From assembly GCA_013823855.1 (NCBI GenBank), contig PNMW01000085.1, positions 1-64,000 on the forward strand: DNA of 64,000 bases, given 5' to 3'. This document shows positions 20,837 through 30,351 of the stretch, one piece after another. The position numbers and the translations under genes are program-made. The notes beneath the pieces are model-generated. The model was not told the DNA's origin and searched no databases. It saw only the letters and a list, made by a program, of their open reading frames with translations. How positions within the stretch are numbered: position 1 is the first letter of the stretch; every line of letters starts with the position of its first letter. The stretch comes from Lysobacteraceae bacterium (lineage in GTDB: Bacteria; Pseudomonadota; Gammaproteobacteria; Nevskiales; Nevskiaceae).

Positions 20837-22345
20837 ATGGAACTGCTGATCGTCGTCGACAGATCGAGCCCGCGGCTGCTGCAGCTTCAGCTGTACGACG
20901 AGCTGCGGCGACTGATCCTTTCCGGCGTCGTGGTGTCGGGTCAGCGCCTGCCGTCCAGCCGCAAGATCGCCGAACAGCTGGATCTCGCGCGCAACACGGT
21001 CGTGCTGGCGTACGAGCGTCTGGTCGTCGAGGGCTATGTCGTGACGCGCGAGAAAGCCGGGTTCTTCGTCAACGACCGGTTGCCGGATGCCGCGGTGCTG
21101 ATCCGGAACGGCCATATCCAGGAAACCGCGAGCGACGGCCGAATCAGGGTTGGCAGGATCCCGACCTTCTCGGGCCGTTCGCCGTCGCTATGGCGGGATG
21201 CGCCCCAGCGTCCAGCGCTCGACCTGTTCGTGGGACGGCCGTTGCAAAGCAGTTTCCCGCTGACATTCTGGCGTCGTGCTGCCGGGCGGCATCTGACCAG
21301 GCTTTCGGCCGGCCTCACCGAGTATGGCGATCCCTGCGGGCTGCTTCGGTTGCGCTCGGCGATCGCCGGTCACCTGCGGGCCACCCGAGGCATTTCGGCG
21401 AATCCGGAACAGATCGTCATCACCTCCGGTATCCAGGGCGCGCTGAACCTGATCGCCCGCATCTTCCTGGCGGGACGCAGCCCGCAGCGCGTGGCGATCG
21501 AGAATCCCTGCTATCAGGGTGCTGCCTATCTGTTCGCGAGCTACGGGGCCCAGCTGCATCCGGTGGATGTCGATGACAACGGACTGATCGTGTCGCATCT
21601 CGAGCGCTACACCGGCAGTCTGATCTACGTGACGCCGTCCCATCAGTTTCCAACCGGGTACACGATGCCGCTCGACAGGCGGCTGCATCTGCTCGATTGG
21701 GCTTACCGGACGGGCACCTACGTGATCGAGGACGACTACGACAGCGATTTCCGCTACGACGGCGCACCGCTGACCGCGCTTGCGGGGCTGGACCGGAGAG
21801 GCCGCGTGATCTATCTCGGCACGTTCTCGAAATCGATCGGCGCGGGCATGCGCATCGGCTACGCCGTACTGCCCCAGCACATCGTCGATCAGGGCCGCAT
21901 CGTCAAGGCCCTGTGCGACAACGGAGCGCCCTGGCTGGAACAGATGGTGCTCGCGGATTTCATCGAGCAGGGCGAGTTCCTTCGCCATCTGTGCCGAATC
22001 CGGCAACGGTACCTGTCGGCGCGGGACGCCCTGGTGGAGGAGATCCATCTGCGCTTTCCCGGCAGCGTCATTTCCGGTGCCGAGTGCGGCATGCACATCA
22101 TGTGGCAGTTGCCGGATTGGGCGCCGACCGCTGCCGAGCTGCAGCGGCTTGCGATCGGATGCGGCGTGGGCCTTTACAGCGTGTCGGCTGCCGCCGGGCA
22201 TGAATTCAATGCCTCGTCGCGCTATGGCCTGCGTTCGATGGTGGTCGGCTATGCCTCGTTGACGGTGGCGCAGATCCGGGACGCGATCACCCGGGTGGCG
22301 GACGTGGTCCGTTCGAGTGGGGCCCGTCCCAAGGCCGCTCGATGA
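20837..22345 (+). CDS. MocR/PdxR-family transcriptional regulator
   Basis: GntR HTH (LPSSRKIAEQLDLARNTVVLAYERLVVEGYVVTREKAGFFV) plus aminotransferase-like domain (IEDDYDSDFRYDG, GTFSKSIGAGMRIGY). Confidence 0.92.
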   Translation: MELLIVVDRSSPRLLQLQLYDELRRLILSGVVVSGQRLPSSRKIAEQLDLARNTVVLAYERLVVEGYVVTREKAGFFVNDRLPDAAVLIRNGHIQETASDGRIRVGRIPTFSGRSPSLWRDAPQRPALDLFVGRPLQSSFPLTFWRRAAGRHLTRLSAGLTEYGDPCGLLRLRSAIAGHLRATRGISANPEQIVITSGIQGALNLIARIFLAGRSPQRVAIENPCYQGAAYLFASYGAQLHPVDVDDNGLIVSHLERYTGSLIYVTPSHQFPTGYTMPLDRRLHLLDWAYRTGTYVIEDDYDSDFRYDGAPLTALAGLDRRGRVIYLGTFSKSIGAGMRIGYAVLPQHIVDQGRIVKALCDNGAPWLEQMVLADFIEQGEFLRHLCRIRQRYLSARDALVEEIHLRFPGSVISGAECGMHIMWQLPDWAPTAAELQRLAIGCGVGLYSVSAAAGHEFNASSRYGLRSMVVGYASLTVAQIRDAITRVADVVRSSGARPKAAR

Positions 22346-22592
22346 ATCCGAGACGTCCGGCCGACCGCGATTGGGACGGCAGGCAGCGGCCAAGGCCGGC
22401 GACGGATGCGGGTTCCGCTGCCGAAGGGCGCCACCGGGCCGGATCTGGCTCCATGATTTTTTTCCCAACTGGTCCTTATGTGTTGCCGGCGTGACGAGGA
22501 TGCTGAAGGCCAATCGGTTGGCAGTCCGGGCCGCGACCGCGCACCGGGTGTTTCCGATCGCAGCCATCCTTCATCGCAACAGGAGAAACCCG

Positions 22593-23459
22593 ATGGGCAT
22601 CAATGAAAGCGGCATCACGGATTCGCAGGCGACGCTGAAGGTGCACGGAGGAACCGGAACGCCGGCCCCCGACCAGTGGATTCCTTTCGCCTGGGACGAG
22701 CCGGGACTCGGCCATCAGGTTCATGGCGAGATTGCGGTGATTCGTAGCAACGGGACTTCGGGCCACCTGCAGGCCGGATTCTGGCGTTCCGCGTCGACCT
22801 CGCCCGGCGCTAGAGCCGATGGCTCGCAGACGGTGGTGTACTCGTCGCCGCTCGGCGATGAGACCGCCTGCGTGATCGAAGGCTCGGCGACGCTGACAGT
22901 GACCGCGACCGGCGAGAAGTTCCGCATCACGCCGGGATCGGTCGTCAGCAGTCCGAAGAACCTGGAGGTGACGTGGGAAATCGATGGGCCGTACTTCAAG
23001 AAGTACTGGTGCATCTTCAACGGCAGCGTCGACACGGCGCATCCGCCGCGCGACCTGAAGATCAGCAACATCAACGACAACCCGCCGGACTGGCAGGAGT
23101 ACCACTTCGTTGAACCGCGCGAAGGTGCTCAGGTGGCGGGCGAGCTGTACTTCATCCGTGACGGAGGCACCACCGGCACGATGCTCAGCGGCGTATGGCG
23201 GGCCGGCAAGGGCATTGCGGGCAGTCATGTCGATGCCTCGGGCGCGTTGACCACGCCGTACACCGGCGTGCTCGGCGATGAAACCATACTGCTGTTGGAG
23301 GGGGAGGTCGAAGTGACCGAGACGCTGTCCGGCAAGAAGCACTCGTTTCGCGCGGGAGACGTCATCGGGCTGGCATCGGGCATGCACGTCACCTGGGTGT
23401 CGAAGGGCCCGTTCGTGAAGAAGCTCTGGGTCATCACCCGGGACAGCCTCCCGGTCTGA
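22593..23459 (+). CDS. tandem bicupin protein (DUF861/cupin_3-like)
   Basis: Two repeated units: GDETACVIEGSATLTVTATGEKFRITPGSVVSSPKNLEVTWEIDGPYFKKYW and GDETILLLEGEVEVTETLSGKKHSFRAGDVIGLASGMHVTWVSKGPFVKKLW; RBS AGGAG upstream of ATG 22593. Confidence 0.82.
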   Translation: MGINESGITDSQATLKVHGGTGTPAPDQWIPFAWDEPGLGHQVHGEIAVIRSNGTSGHLQAGFWRSASTSPGARADGSQTVVYSSPLGDETACVIEGSATLTVTATGEKFRITPGSVVSSPKNLEVTWEIDGPYFKKYWCIFNGSVDTAHPPRDLKISNINDNPPDWQEYHFVEPREGAQVAGELYFIRDGGTTGTMLSGVWRAGKGIAGSHVDASGALTTPYTGVLGDETILLLEGEVEVTETLSGKKHSFRAGDVIGLASGMHVTWVSKGPFVKKLWVITRDSLPV

Positions 23460-23593
23460 GGCGGGGCAGCGGCTTTCGTCGCGCCGGCGTGCTTCGAGAG
23501 AGGCCCCGGCAGCGCATGCGGGCGCCGAGCAGGCTGGTCCGACGTGGCCTCGCCGCTCGGCGATTGGCGGCGCAGCGTCCTTGCTGAAAGGCG

Positions 23594-24163
23594 TTGCGCA
23601 CTCATTCTGTGGAATCAATCGAGATGGTCGCCGCGCATCGGTTTTCGGAATCTGTCTGCGTTTCCACCGCGCACCAGCGTCAGCAGGGCGAGACGATCAT
23701 CGCGACGCCGACGACATCGGCAACGAGCACAGCGAGTGGCGCGGACCGGCCCGAACCGGTCTGCTCGGGTCGGCCATCGGCCCGTTCCGAGCCGAAAGCG
23801 GCCACCGGTGCCGCCTTCGACGAAGGCCGGTACGGCCGGCAGGGCGTGATGCACCTCGTCGCCCATGCCTGCCGAAAGGCAAGTCCCGCACCGGCGCAGT
23901 CGTTGCCGCGGCTCATCGAACCGCTGACCCCGCGGGAGCTGGAGGTGCTGGACCTGGTGTGCGACGGGGATTCGAATCTGGAAATTTCGGAGCGCCTCGG
24001 CATCGGCTTGTCCACCGTCAAGTACCACGTGTTCCAGATCTACGGAAAGCTCGGTGTTGCGCGTCGGACCCAGGCGGTCGCGATCGGCATTCATCTCAAG
24101 CTCGTGCAGCCTGCCTGGCTGTTCGATTCACCTGCGGGCACCGCCGCGATCGGGATCTCCTGA
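23594..24163 (+). CDS. LuxR-type HTH protein, possibly a truncated MalT-like regulator
   Basis: C-terminal LuxR HTH ([59 protein letters not shown]); N-terminal ~80 aa low complexity. Confidence 0.6.
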   Translation: MRTHSVESIEMVAAHRFSESVCVSTAHQRQQGETIIATPTTSATSTASGADRPEPVCSGRPSARSEPKAATGAAFDEGRYGRQGVMHLVAHACRKASPAPAQSLPRLIEPLTPRELEVLDLVCDGDSNLEISERLGIGLSTVKYHVFQIYGKLGVARRTQAVAIGIHLKLVQPAWLFDSPAGTAAIGIS

Positions 24164-24721
24164 TCGGACGCCGTTCGCGGGCCGGGGCGGAAGCAGACCG
24201 CAAACCCGGATCGGCGCCTTCGCCACCCGCCGCCCCGGATGCGGCGCGACGAGCGGTGACCCATGCGGGCCGCGAAGGGGCGGCGATTCCCTGGCCCGCG
24301 TTCCGCGCGGCCGATCCTGTCCGTTCCATCGCCCGCAGACTGCGGAACCGGGGTCGTCCGGATTCCCGTGGCGGGGCTGTGCGATCCGTATCAGGTCCGG
24401 GGTGGCATTTATTGCCTAGACATCGAGTCAGCGACACCGGGTCTGAACCCCGGCCTCGCGGCGGGAGGTCACGTGAACGCTGCCGCGAATCACCCGGCTC
24501 CACGGTTTCTGACGCTCGCGGAGGCCGCTGCCGCCAAATGGGTGGCGGTGGCTGGGGCCGCACCGCTTCTGCCCAGGCCGGGCGGGATGATCGCTGCAGC
24601 CACCAAGCCGCTGCATCCAGTTCGCCGGGGCGCGCGTAGCGACAACCAGCAATGTCTGATGACGAAATCAGCTTTGCCGTGCGAACTCAGGATCGTTCCC
24701 TATCCACTGGAGATTAGAAAA

Positions 24722-25564
24722 ATGTCATATGCCAGAAACCTGCTGCTTGCCTCCGCCCTGACCATTGGTGTCGTCGGCAGCGCTTCGGCGCTGACCGTGG
24801 TCGGTGCCACCAGCAGCAACCAGCTGATCACGTTCAACGACGCCGCCGTTCCGGCGATCTCGCTGCGGGCGAGGCTGTCGGGCTTCACCGCCGGCGATAC
24901 CAGCCTGGTGTCGATCGACTATCGCGTGCAGGACGGTTCGCTGTACGGCCTCGGCAATGCCGGCGGCATCTATCGCATCGATGACAACACCGGCGTGCTG
25001 ACCTACCTGCACACGCTGCAGGTGGCGCTCGAAGGCACCCGTTTCACCGCCGACTTCAATCCGGCTGCCGACCGCCTGCGCATCGTCAGCGACTCCGGCC
25101 AGAACCTGCGCCACAACGTCAACAACGGCGTCACCCTGGTCGACGCGCCGCTGAACTATCCGCCCGGCATGCCGCTGAACACGGTCGGCCCGGTCGCCAG
25201 CGGCATCGTCGCCGCTGCCTACACCAACAACGATCTCGGCACGACCACCGGCACCACGCTGTTCGCGATCGATGCCAACCTGAACCAGCTGACCATCGTC
25301 GCGCCGCCGAACAATGGCTCGCTGGCGGTGATCGGCCAACTCGGCGCGGACGTCGGCACGATGACGGCGTTCGACATCCTGACCACGACGGTCGAGGGCG
25401 TCGCCGACACGAACGTCGGCATCGTGGCGCTCAGCAACGGCGTGAACGGCGGTTCGCTGAACACGATCAACCTGCTGACCGGCAAGCTGACACCGATCGC
25501 GACGACCGACACCAGCGTCGCCGTCGGCCGTCTGGTGGGCATCTCGGCACCGCTGTCGCAGTAA
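24722..25564 (+). CDS. DUF4394 domain-containing secreted protein
   Basis: Signal peptide; LTVVGATSSNQLITFNDAAVPAISLRARLSGF...FTADFNPAADRLRIVSDSGQNLRHNVNNG characteristic of DUF4394. Confidence 0.87.
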   Translation: MSYARNLLLASALTIGVVGSASALTVVGATSSNQLITFNDAAVPAISLRARLSGFTAGDTSLVSIDYRVQDGSLYGLGNAGGIYRIDDNTGVLTYLHTLQVALEGTRFTADFNPAADRLRIVSDSGQNLRHNVNNGVTLVDAPLNYPPGMPLNTVGPVASGIVAAAYTNNDLGTTTGTTLFAIDANLNQLTIVAPPNNGSLAVIGQLGADVGTMTAFDILTTTVEGVADTNVGIVALSNGVNGGSLNTINLLTGKLTPIATTDTSVAVGRLVGISAPLSQ

Positions 25565-25599
25565 GCGCATCCGCAGCACGGCCGCGTCCGCGCTGCCGA

Positions 25600-25630
25600 C
25601 GGAACGACCGGCCCCGTGCCGGTCGTTCCG
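25600..25630 (+). terminator. intrinsic terminator after the DUF4394 gene
   Basis: Perfect 13-bp stem CGGAACGACCGGC / GCCGGTCGTTCCG, loop CCCGT, followed by TTT. Confidence 0.8.
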
Positions 25631-25726
25631 TTTCCGGGGGCTGCAGCGGCTGCCGCCCGCGCTTGGCAGCAGCACGCCGCGCCGCTCATGATCGCCGCAA
25701 CGTTTCCGCCGGCAGGGCTGTGCAAC

Positions 25727-26371
25727 ATGGTCACCTCTCCGTTCGCCATCACCGCAGGCCTGATCCGGAACCGGCTGGCCGCCGGCCTGATGCTGCTGGC
25801 CGCCGCCAGCCTGGCGGCCTGCGTGCCGACGCTGGTCCAGCCCCACGATCCGGCATTGGTGGCCGGTGTCGAGTCGCTCTACGCGACGGCCGCGACGATG
25901 ATCGATGACGGCGTTGCCGCCAGTCCGCGCACCGATGCCGAGCGTGAGGCGATCCGCCCGGCGACCGCATCGGCCGGACATTTCAGCCGATTTGCCAGCC
26001 GCTACGATGCGCTGATCCGCGCCTCCGACCTGATGATCCTGCGCGCGATGGCCGGCGGCGCGGCGATCGACGGCACCGGCGAGAAGCTGCAGGGGCGGAT
26101 CGAGCAGCTGATCGAGAACGCCATCCCCAGCGTCTGTGCCGAGCTGACCGAGACCTTCGACGCGCTCGGCGCCAGCAGCCTGACGGTGCGCAACCACGTC
26201 GACCTCAAATGCCTGCTGACGCGCTGGAAAGAGCAGCATGCCGATCCGGCGCTGACGCGCGGCAGCCTGATCCTCAAACGCGCCAACTGGGAATCGCGGC
26301 GCGCCAGCCTGTTCCGCGTGGTGCTGGCGATCCAGCGCGCCGAACTGGCCAAGCAGCCCCCGACGCGCTGA
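25727..26371 (+). CDS. lipoprotein of unknown function
   Basis: Lipobox LAAC at the end of a hydrophobic N-terminus (GLMLLAAASLAACVPTL). Confidence 0.65.
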   Translation: MVTSPFAITAGLIRNRLAAGLMLLAAASLAACVPTLVQPHDPALVAGVESLYATAATMIDDGVAASPRTDAEREAIRPATASAGHFSRFASRYDALIRASDLMILRAMAGGAAIDGTGEKLQGRIEQLIENAIPSVCAELTETFDALGASSLTVRNHVDLKCLLTRWKEQHADPALTRGSLILKRANWESRRASLFRVVLAIQRAELAKQPPTR

Positions 26372-26426
26372 CCGATCGCCTGATCGCGTTCCCGAACTTC
26401 CCCTTCCCGCCCGAGCAGGACCGGAC

Positions 26427-26777
26427 ATGGCCACCACGATCAACGGCGTCAACTTCACCCAGGTCGGCAAGGACGCGCTGGCCGCAGCGCGGGTGCTGCT
26501 CGACGATCCCGGCACCTGGACGGGGCTGAAGGACATCCTGCAGAACGTCGCCGACGGCTTCACCGCCGATGCGAAGTTCATCGCCCGCAAGCAGCTCAGC
26601 GGCGAATTCAACGAGGACGATGCCCGCGTCTACCTCGAAGACCAGAAGACCATCGCCCGGGTACGCATCCGTTCGGTCGCGATCATCACCCTGCAGATCG
26701 CCGAGAAAGTGCTGAACGCGGTGCTCGGCGTGTTCCGTGCAGCGATCCAGCGGGCGATCGGCTGGACCGTGCTGTAG
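26427..26777 (+). CDS. hypothetical protein, 116 aa
   Basis: Intact ORF immediately downstream of the lipoprotein; predicted helical; no known domain. Confidence 0.6.
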   Translation: MATTINGVNFTQVGKDALAAARVLLDDPGTWTGLKDILQNVADGFTADAKFIARKQLSGEFNEDDARVYLEDQKTIARVRIRSVAIITLQIAEKVLNAVLGVFRAAIQRAIGWTVL

Positions 26778-26789
26778 GTGCCGCGGCGC

Positions 26790-28961
26790 TCAGAACAGGT
26801 CGCCCGGATCGACATCCAGCGACCAGCGCAGCCGGGTCTGCTGGCCCATTGCCTCGATCTCCGGCAGCCATCCTTCAAGGCCGCGATGCAGCGCGCCGCG
26901 TGAACCACTCTTGAGCAGCAGCTGGCCGCGCTGGAAGCCGGCGCGGCGGGCCATCGTCGCCGGCGCCGGGCCCAGCGCCTCGATCGTCGATGACGACGGC
27001 AGCAGCGCCTTCGCCTTGCGCAGGAAGGCCATCACCTCGCCGTCGGTCCTGGCCTCGACCCTGAGCAGCGCCAGATGGGCGAACGGCGGCAGCAGGAACT
27101 GCCGGCGCTCGGCCATCAGCGCGGCGGCGAACGCCGGGTAGCCGCGTTCGACCAGCAGCTTGAGCAGCGGATGCTCCGGATGGTGGGTCTGCAGGATCAC
27201 TTCGCCGGGCTCGCCGCCACGGCCGACCCGGCCGGCGACCTGCGTGACCAGCTGGCCCATCCGTTCCAGCGCCCGGAAATCGCTGCCGAACAGCGCCTGA
27301 TCGACATCGACCAGCCCGGCGAACTGCAGGCCGGCGAAGTCGTGGCCCTTGGCCAGCACCTGGGTGCCGACCAGCACATCGACGTCGCCGGCCTGCACGT
27401 CGGCGAGCAGCCTGGCGAGCGCCGCGCCACTTTTCAGGCGATCGGAATCGACGCGTTCGATGCGCGCTTCCGGGAAGCGCAGCGCCAGCGCGTCCTCGAT
27501 CCGTTCGGTGCCCTGGCCGATCGGCACCTGCCGGCCGCCGCAGTCCGGGCAGGCCGGCGGCTGCGGCTCGACATGGCCGCAGTGATGGCAGGCCAGCCGC
27601 TTGCGGGCGCGATGGACGACCAGCCGGGCGTCGCAGTTCGGGCAGGGCATCACGTAGCCGCAGTCGTGGCAGAGCAGCACTGGCGCATAGCCGCGGCGGT
27701 TCAGGAACAGCAGCGACTGATGTCCCTGATCGAGATGGCGGGCGACGGCGTCGACCATCGTCGGGCTCAGGCCGTTCTCGAGCACTGCGTGGCGGACATC
27801 GAGCAGGTGAATGCGCGGCGGCGGCGTGTCGTGCACGCGGCGGTCGAGCTGCAGATGCCGGTAGCGGCCGTCCTGCGCATTGCGCAGCGTTTCCAGCGAT
27901 GGCGTGGCGCTGCCGAGCACGACCATCGCGCCGGCGTCGCGGGCGCGGACGATGGCGACATCGCGGGCGTGGTAGCGCAGGCCGTCCTGCTGCTTGTAGG
28001 AGCCGTCGTGTTCCTCGTCGACGATCACCAGCTGCAGCCGCGGCATCGGCACCAACGCCGCCGAGCGGGTGCCGACCACGATGCGCGCCTCGCCGCTGGC
28101 CGCTGCCAGCCAGTGACGGGCGCGTTCGGCCTCGCCGAGGCCGGAATGGAAGCTGGCCACCCCGTCGCCGAAGCGGGCCTTGAAGCGGGCGGCCAGCTGC
28201 GGCGTCAGGCCGATTTCCGGCGCCAGCACCAGCACCTGGCCGCCGCCGGCGAGCACGGCTTCGGTCAGCCGCAGGTACAGCTCGGTCTTGCCGCTGCCGG
28301 TCACGCCTTCGAGCAGGCTGACCCCGAAACGGCCGATGCCGGCTTCCAGCGCGGCCAGCACCCCGGCCTGCGGCGCGGTCAGCGGCAGCGGTGGCTGCAA
28401 GGCACGCGGGATGCCGTCGTCGGCGCAGCGTTCGACCCAGCCGGCATCGAGTGCCCGCTTCACGGCGGCGGCGCTGCCCGGCAGCTGACCGCGAACGGCC
28501 GCGATGGCGCAGGGGCCAGAGGCCAGCAGCGCCAGCAGCGCGCGCGTTGCCGTCGACCGGCTTGGCACCTCGGGCAGCGCGGCGCGGCCGGCATCGGTCA
28601 GCCGCAGGCCTTCTGGCGGACGGATCGCCGGTTGCTCGCCACGGCGCAGCGGGCCGGGCAGGGCGGCGGCGATCACCTCGCCGAGCGGATGCAGGTAGTA
28701 GTCGGCGGTCCACTGGCATAGCGCCAGCAGCGCCGTGGACAGCAGAGGCTGGGCGTCGATCAGCGCGATGACCGGCTTGATCTCGTAGGCCGGCGGCGGC
28801 TCGTCGCGGACAGGGCCGACCACCACGCCGATCAGCTCGCGGCGCGCGAACGGCACCCGGACCCGCTGGCCGGGGCCCAGCGCCGCCGCCAGCGCGTCCG
28901 GCACCGCGTAGTCGAAGACCCGGCGCAGCGGCACCGGAACGGCGATCGCGACCCGGTTCAC
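26790..28961 (-). CDS. priA: primosomal protein N' (replication restart helicase PriA)
   Basis: Walker A GVTGSGKTE, DEEH box, cysteine zinc-binding cluster (CHDCGYVMPCPNCDARLVVHRARKRLACHHCGHVEPQPPACPDCGG). Confidence 0.95.
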   Translation of the reverse strand: MNRVAIAVPVPLRRVFDYAVPDALAAALGPGQRVRVPFARRELIGVVVGPVRDEPPPAYEIKPVIALIDAQPLLSTALLALCQWTADYYLHPLGEVIAAALPGPLRRGEQPAIRPPEGLRLTDAGRAALPEVPSRSTATRALLALLASGPCAIAAVRGQLPGSAAAVKRALDAGWVERCADDGIPRALQPPLPLTAPQAGVLAALEAGIGRFGVSLLEGVTGSGKTELYLRLTEAVLAGGGQVLVLAPEIGLTPQLAARFKARFGDGVASFHSGLGEAERARHWLAAASGEARIVVGTRSAALVPMPRLQLVIVDEEHDGSYKQQDGLRYHARDVAIVRARDAGAMVVLGSATPSLETLRNAQDGRYRHLQLDRRVHDTPPPRIHLLDVRHAVLENGLSPTMVDAVARHLDQGHQSLLFLNRRGYAPVLLCHDCGYVMPCPNCDARLVVHRARKRLACHHCGHVEPQPPACPDCGGRQVPIGQGTERIEDALALRFPEARIERVDSDRLKSGAALARLLADVQAGDVDVLVGTQVLAKGHDFAGLQFAGLVDVDQALFGSDFRALERMGQLVTQVAGRVGRGGEPGEVILQTHHPEHPLLKLLVERGYPAFAAALMAERRQFLLPPFAHLALLRVEARTDGEVMAFLRKAKALLPSSSTIEALGPAPATMARRAGFQRGQLLLKSGSRGALHRGLEGWLPEIEAMGQQTRLRWSLDVDPGDLF

Positions 28962-29011
28962 TGCGCCTGCCCGGAACTGCTGGGACGCTGCGGCCCTGCC
29001 GTCCGGCGTGC

Positions 29012-29020
29012 TGTGGATAA
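29012..29020 (-). promoter_or_regulatory. consensus DnaA box upstream of priA
   Basis: TGTGGATAA on + strand = TTATCCACA on - strand, exact match to the 9-mer DnaA box, 51 nt upstream of priA start. Confidence 0.5.
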
Positions 29021-29431
29021 AGATGTGTACATCACCAAGGCATGAGCGCAGCCGGAATGCCAGCGCCGAGATAGCCGCCTGGAATTTCCACTGCTGCTCA
29101 GGTTATCTATAACAAATTCAATCATATGCACGAATTGATGGTGCTCCCGGCCATGCCGGGGCTTGACGGAGCGATTTCGTGCCTTCGACCGCTTCTTGTG
29201 CATAACAGCATTTTTCAGCGCCGCGGCGAACGGTCGTTGCTGTAGGAATACCCCATCGCAGGCGCCCCCAGGCGCCCGGAAGTCCCGTCGCGGCTGCGTT
29301 TCCGGGCCGCCGATTCTGCCCGGCTCGCGTCCGGACCGTCCGAGACCCGACAATCGCCGCCCCGATCCGCCGATGCCGACACCGACCATGCCTGTCTCCC
29401 CGATGGACCGCCACCGGTACGGTGCGCCGCG

Positions 29432-30307
29432 ATGAGCGCCGGCCGCGCGCGGCTCGGCGTGCCGGGGCTGGTGCTGGGGGCGGTGCTCATTGGTTTTGCG
29501 GCGATCATCGTCCGGCTGGTCGAGGTCGGCCCAACCGCCGCCGCGTTCTGGCGGCTGGCGGTCGCCGTGCCGGTGCTGGGGCTGGCGCGCGCGGCGCAGC
29601 CGAAGCGGGACGCTCCGCCGGATCGAATGGCGATCGGCCTGATGCTGATCGCCGGCGTCGCGTTCGCGTTCGACCTGGCGCTCTGGCACCGCTCGATCCA
29701 TCTGACCTCGGTCGCCAATGCGACCTTGATGAGCAACCTGTCGCCTGTGTTCATCGCGCTGACCCTGCATTTCGGCTTCGGCGATCGCCATCCGCCACGT
29801 TTCTGGATCGGCCTGGTGGTCGCGCTGGCCGGCGCGGCGGCGCTGGTCGCCGACAGCTTCACGATCAGCCGCGAGACCGCGGTCGGTGACCTGATGGCGA
29901 TCGGCACGGCGGTGTTCTACGCGGTCTACCAGCTGCTGGTCAGCCGCAGCCGGCGCCGCTACACCGCGCTCGACGTGATGTTCTGGGCCAGCCTCGCCGG
30001 CGCCCTGACCCTGCTGCCGATGAGCCTGGCGTTCGGCGAGCGGATCGCGCCGACCGGCCTGCGCGAGGTGCTGCTGCTGGTCGCGCTCGGGCTGGTCGTG
30101 CACATCGGCGGGCAGGGACTGATCGCCTGGGCGCAGGCGCATGTCACCGCCTCGTTCGCGTCGGTGACTTTGCTGGTGCAGCCGGTCGCCGCCGCGCTGT
30201 TCGCCTGGCTGCTGCTCGGCGAAGGCTTCGGCGCCTTGCAGGCCGGCGGCGGCCTGCTGATCCTGAGCGGCATCCTGATCTGCCGGCTGGCCCGCCCGCC
30301 GGGCTGA
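29432..30307 (+). CDS. DMT superfamily (EamA) transporter
   Basis: Ten-TM duplicated EamA-type hydrophobic protein. Confidence 0.85.
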   Translation: MSAGRARLGVPGLVLGAVLIGFAAIIVRLVEVGPTAAAFWRLAVAVPVLGLARAAQPKRDAPPDRMAIGLMLIAGVAFAFDLALWHRSIHLTSVANATLMSNLSPVFIALTLHFGFGDRHPPRFWIGLVVALAGAAALVADSFTISRETAVGDLMAIGTAVFYAVYQLLVSRSRRRYTALDVMFWASLAGALTLLPMSLAFGERIAPTGLREVLLLVALGLVVHIGGQGLIAWAQAHVTASFASVTLLVQPVAAALFAWLLLGEGFGALQAGGGLLILSGILICRLARPPG

Positions 30308-30351
30308 GCGGCGCGCCATACTGCCTGCGCCCCGACCCGGAACCCCTGCCG

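Noticed and set aside
24164-24721. Long non-coding gap before the DUF4394 gene as a possible ncRNA or hidden gene
   Set aside because: ORFs there are low-complexity high-GC frames; I could not identify a structured RNA or tRNA by eye.
29125-29244. 39-codon ORF (MHELMVLPAMPGLDGAISCLRPLLVHNSIFQRRGERSLL) upstream of the EamA transporter
   Set aside because: No convincing RBS or conservation evidence; likely chance.
28958-30319. 453-aa minus-strand ORF between priA and the transporter
   Set aside because: Antisense to the EamA gene 29432..30307 and low-complexity.
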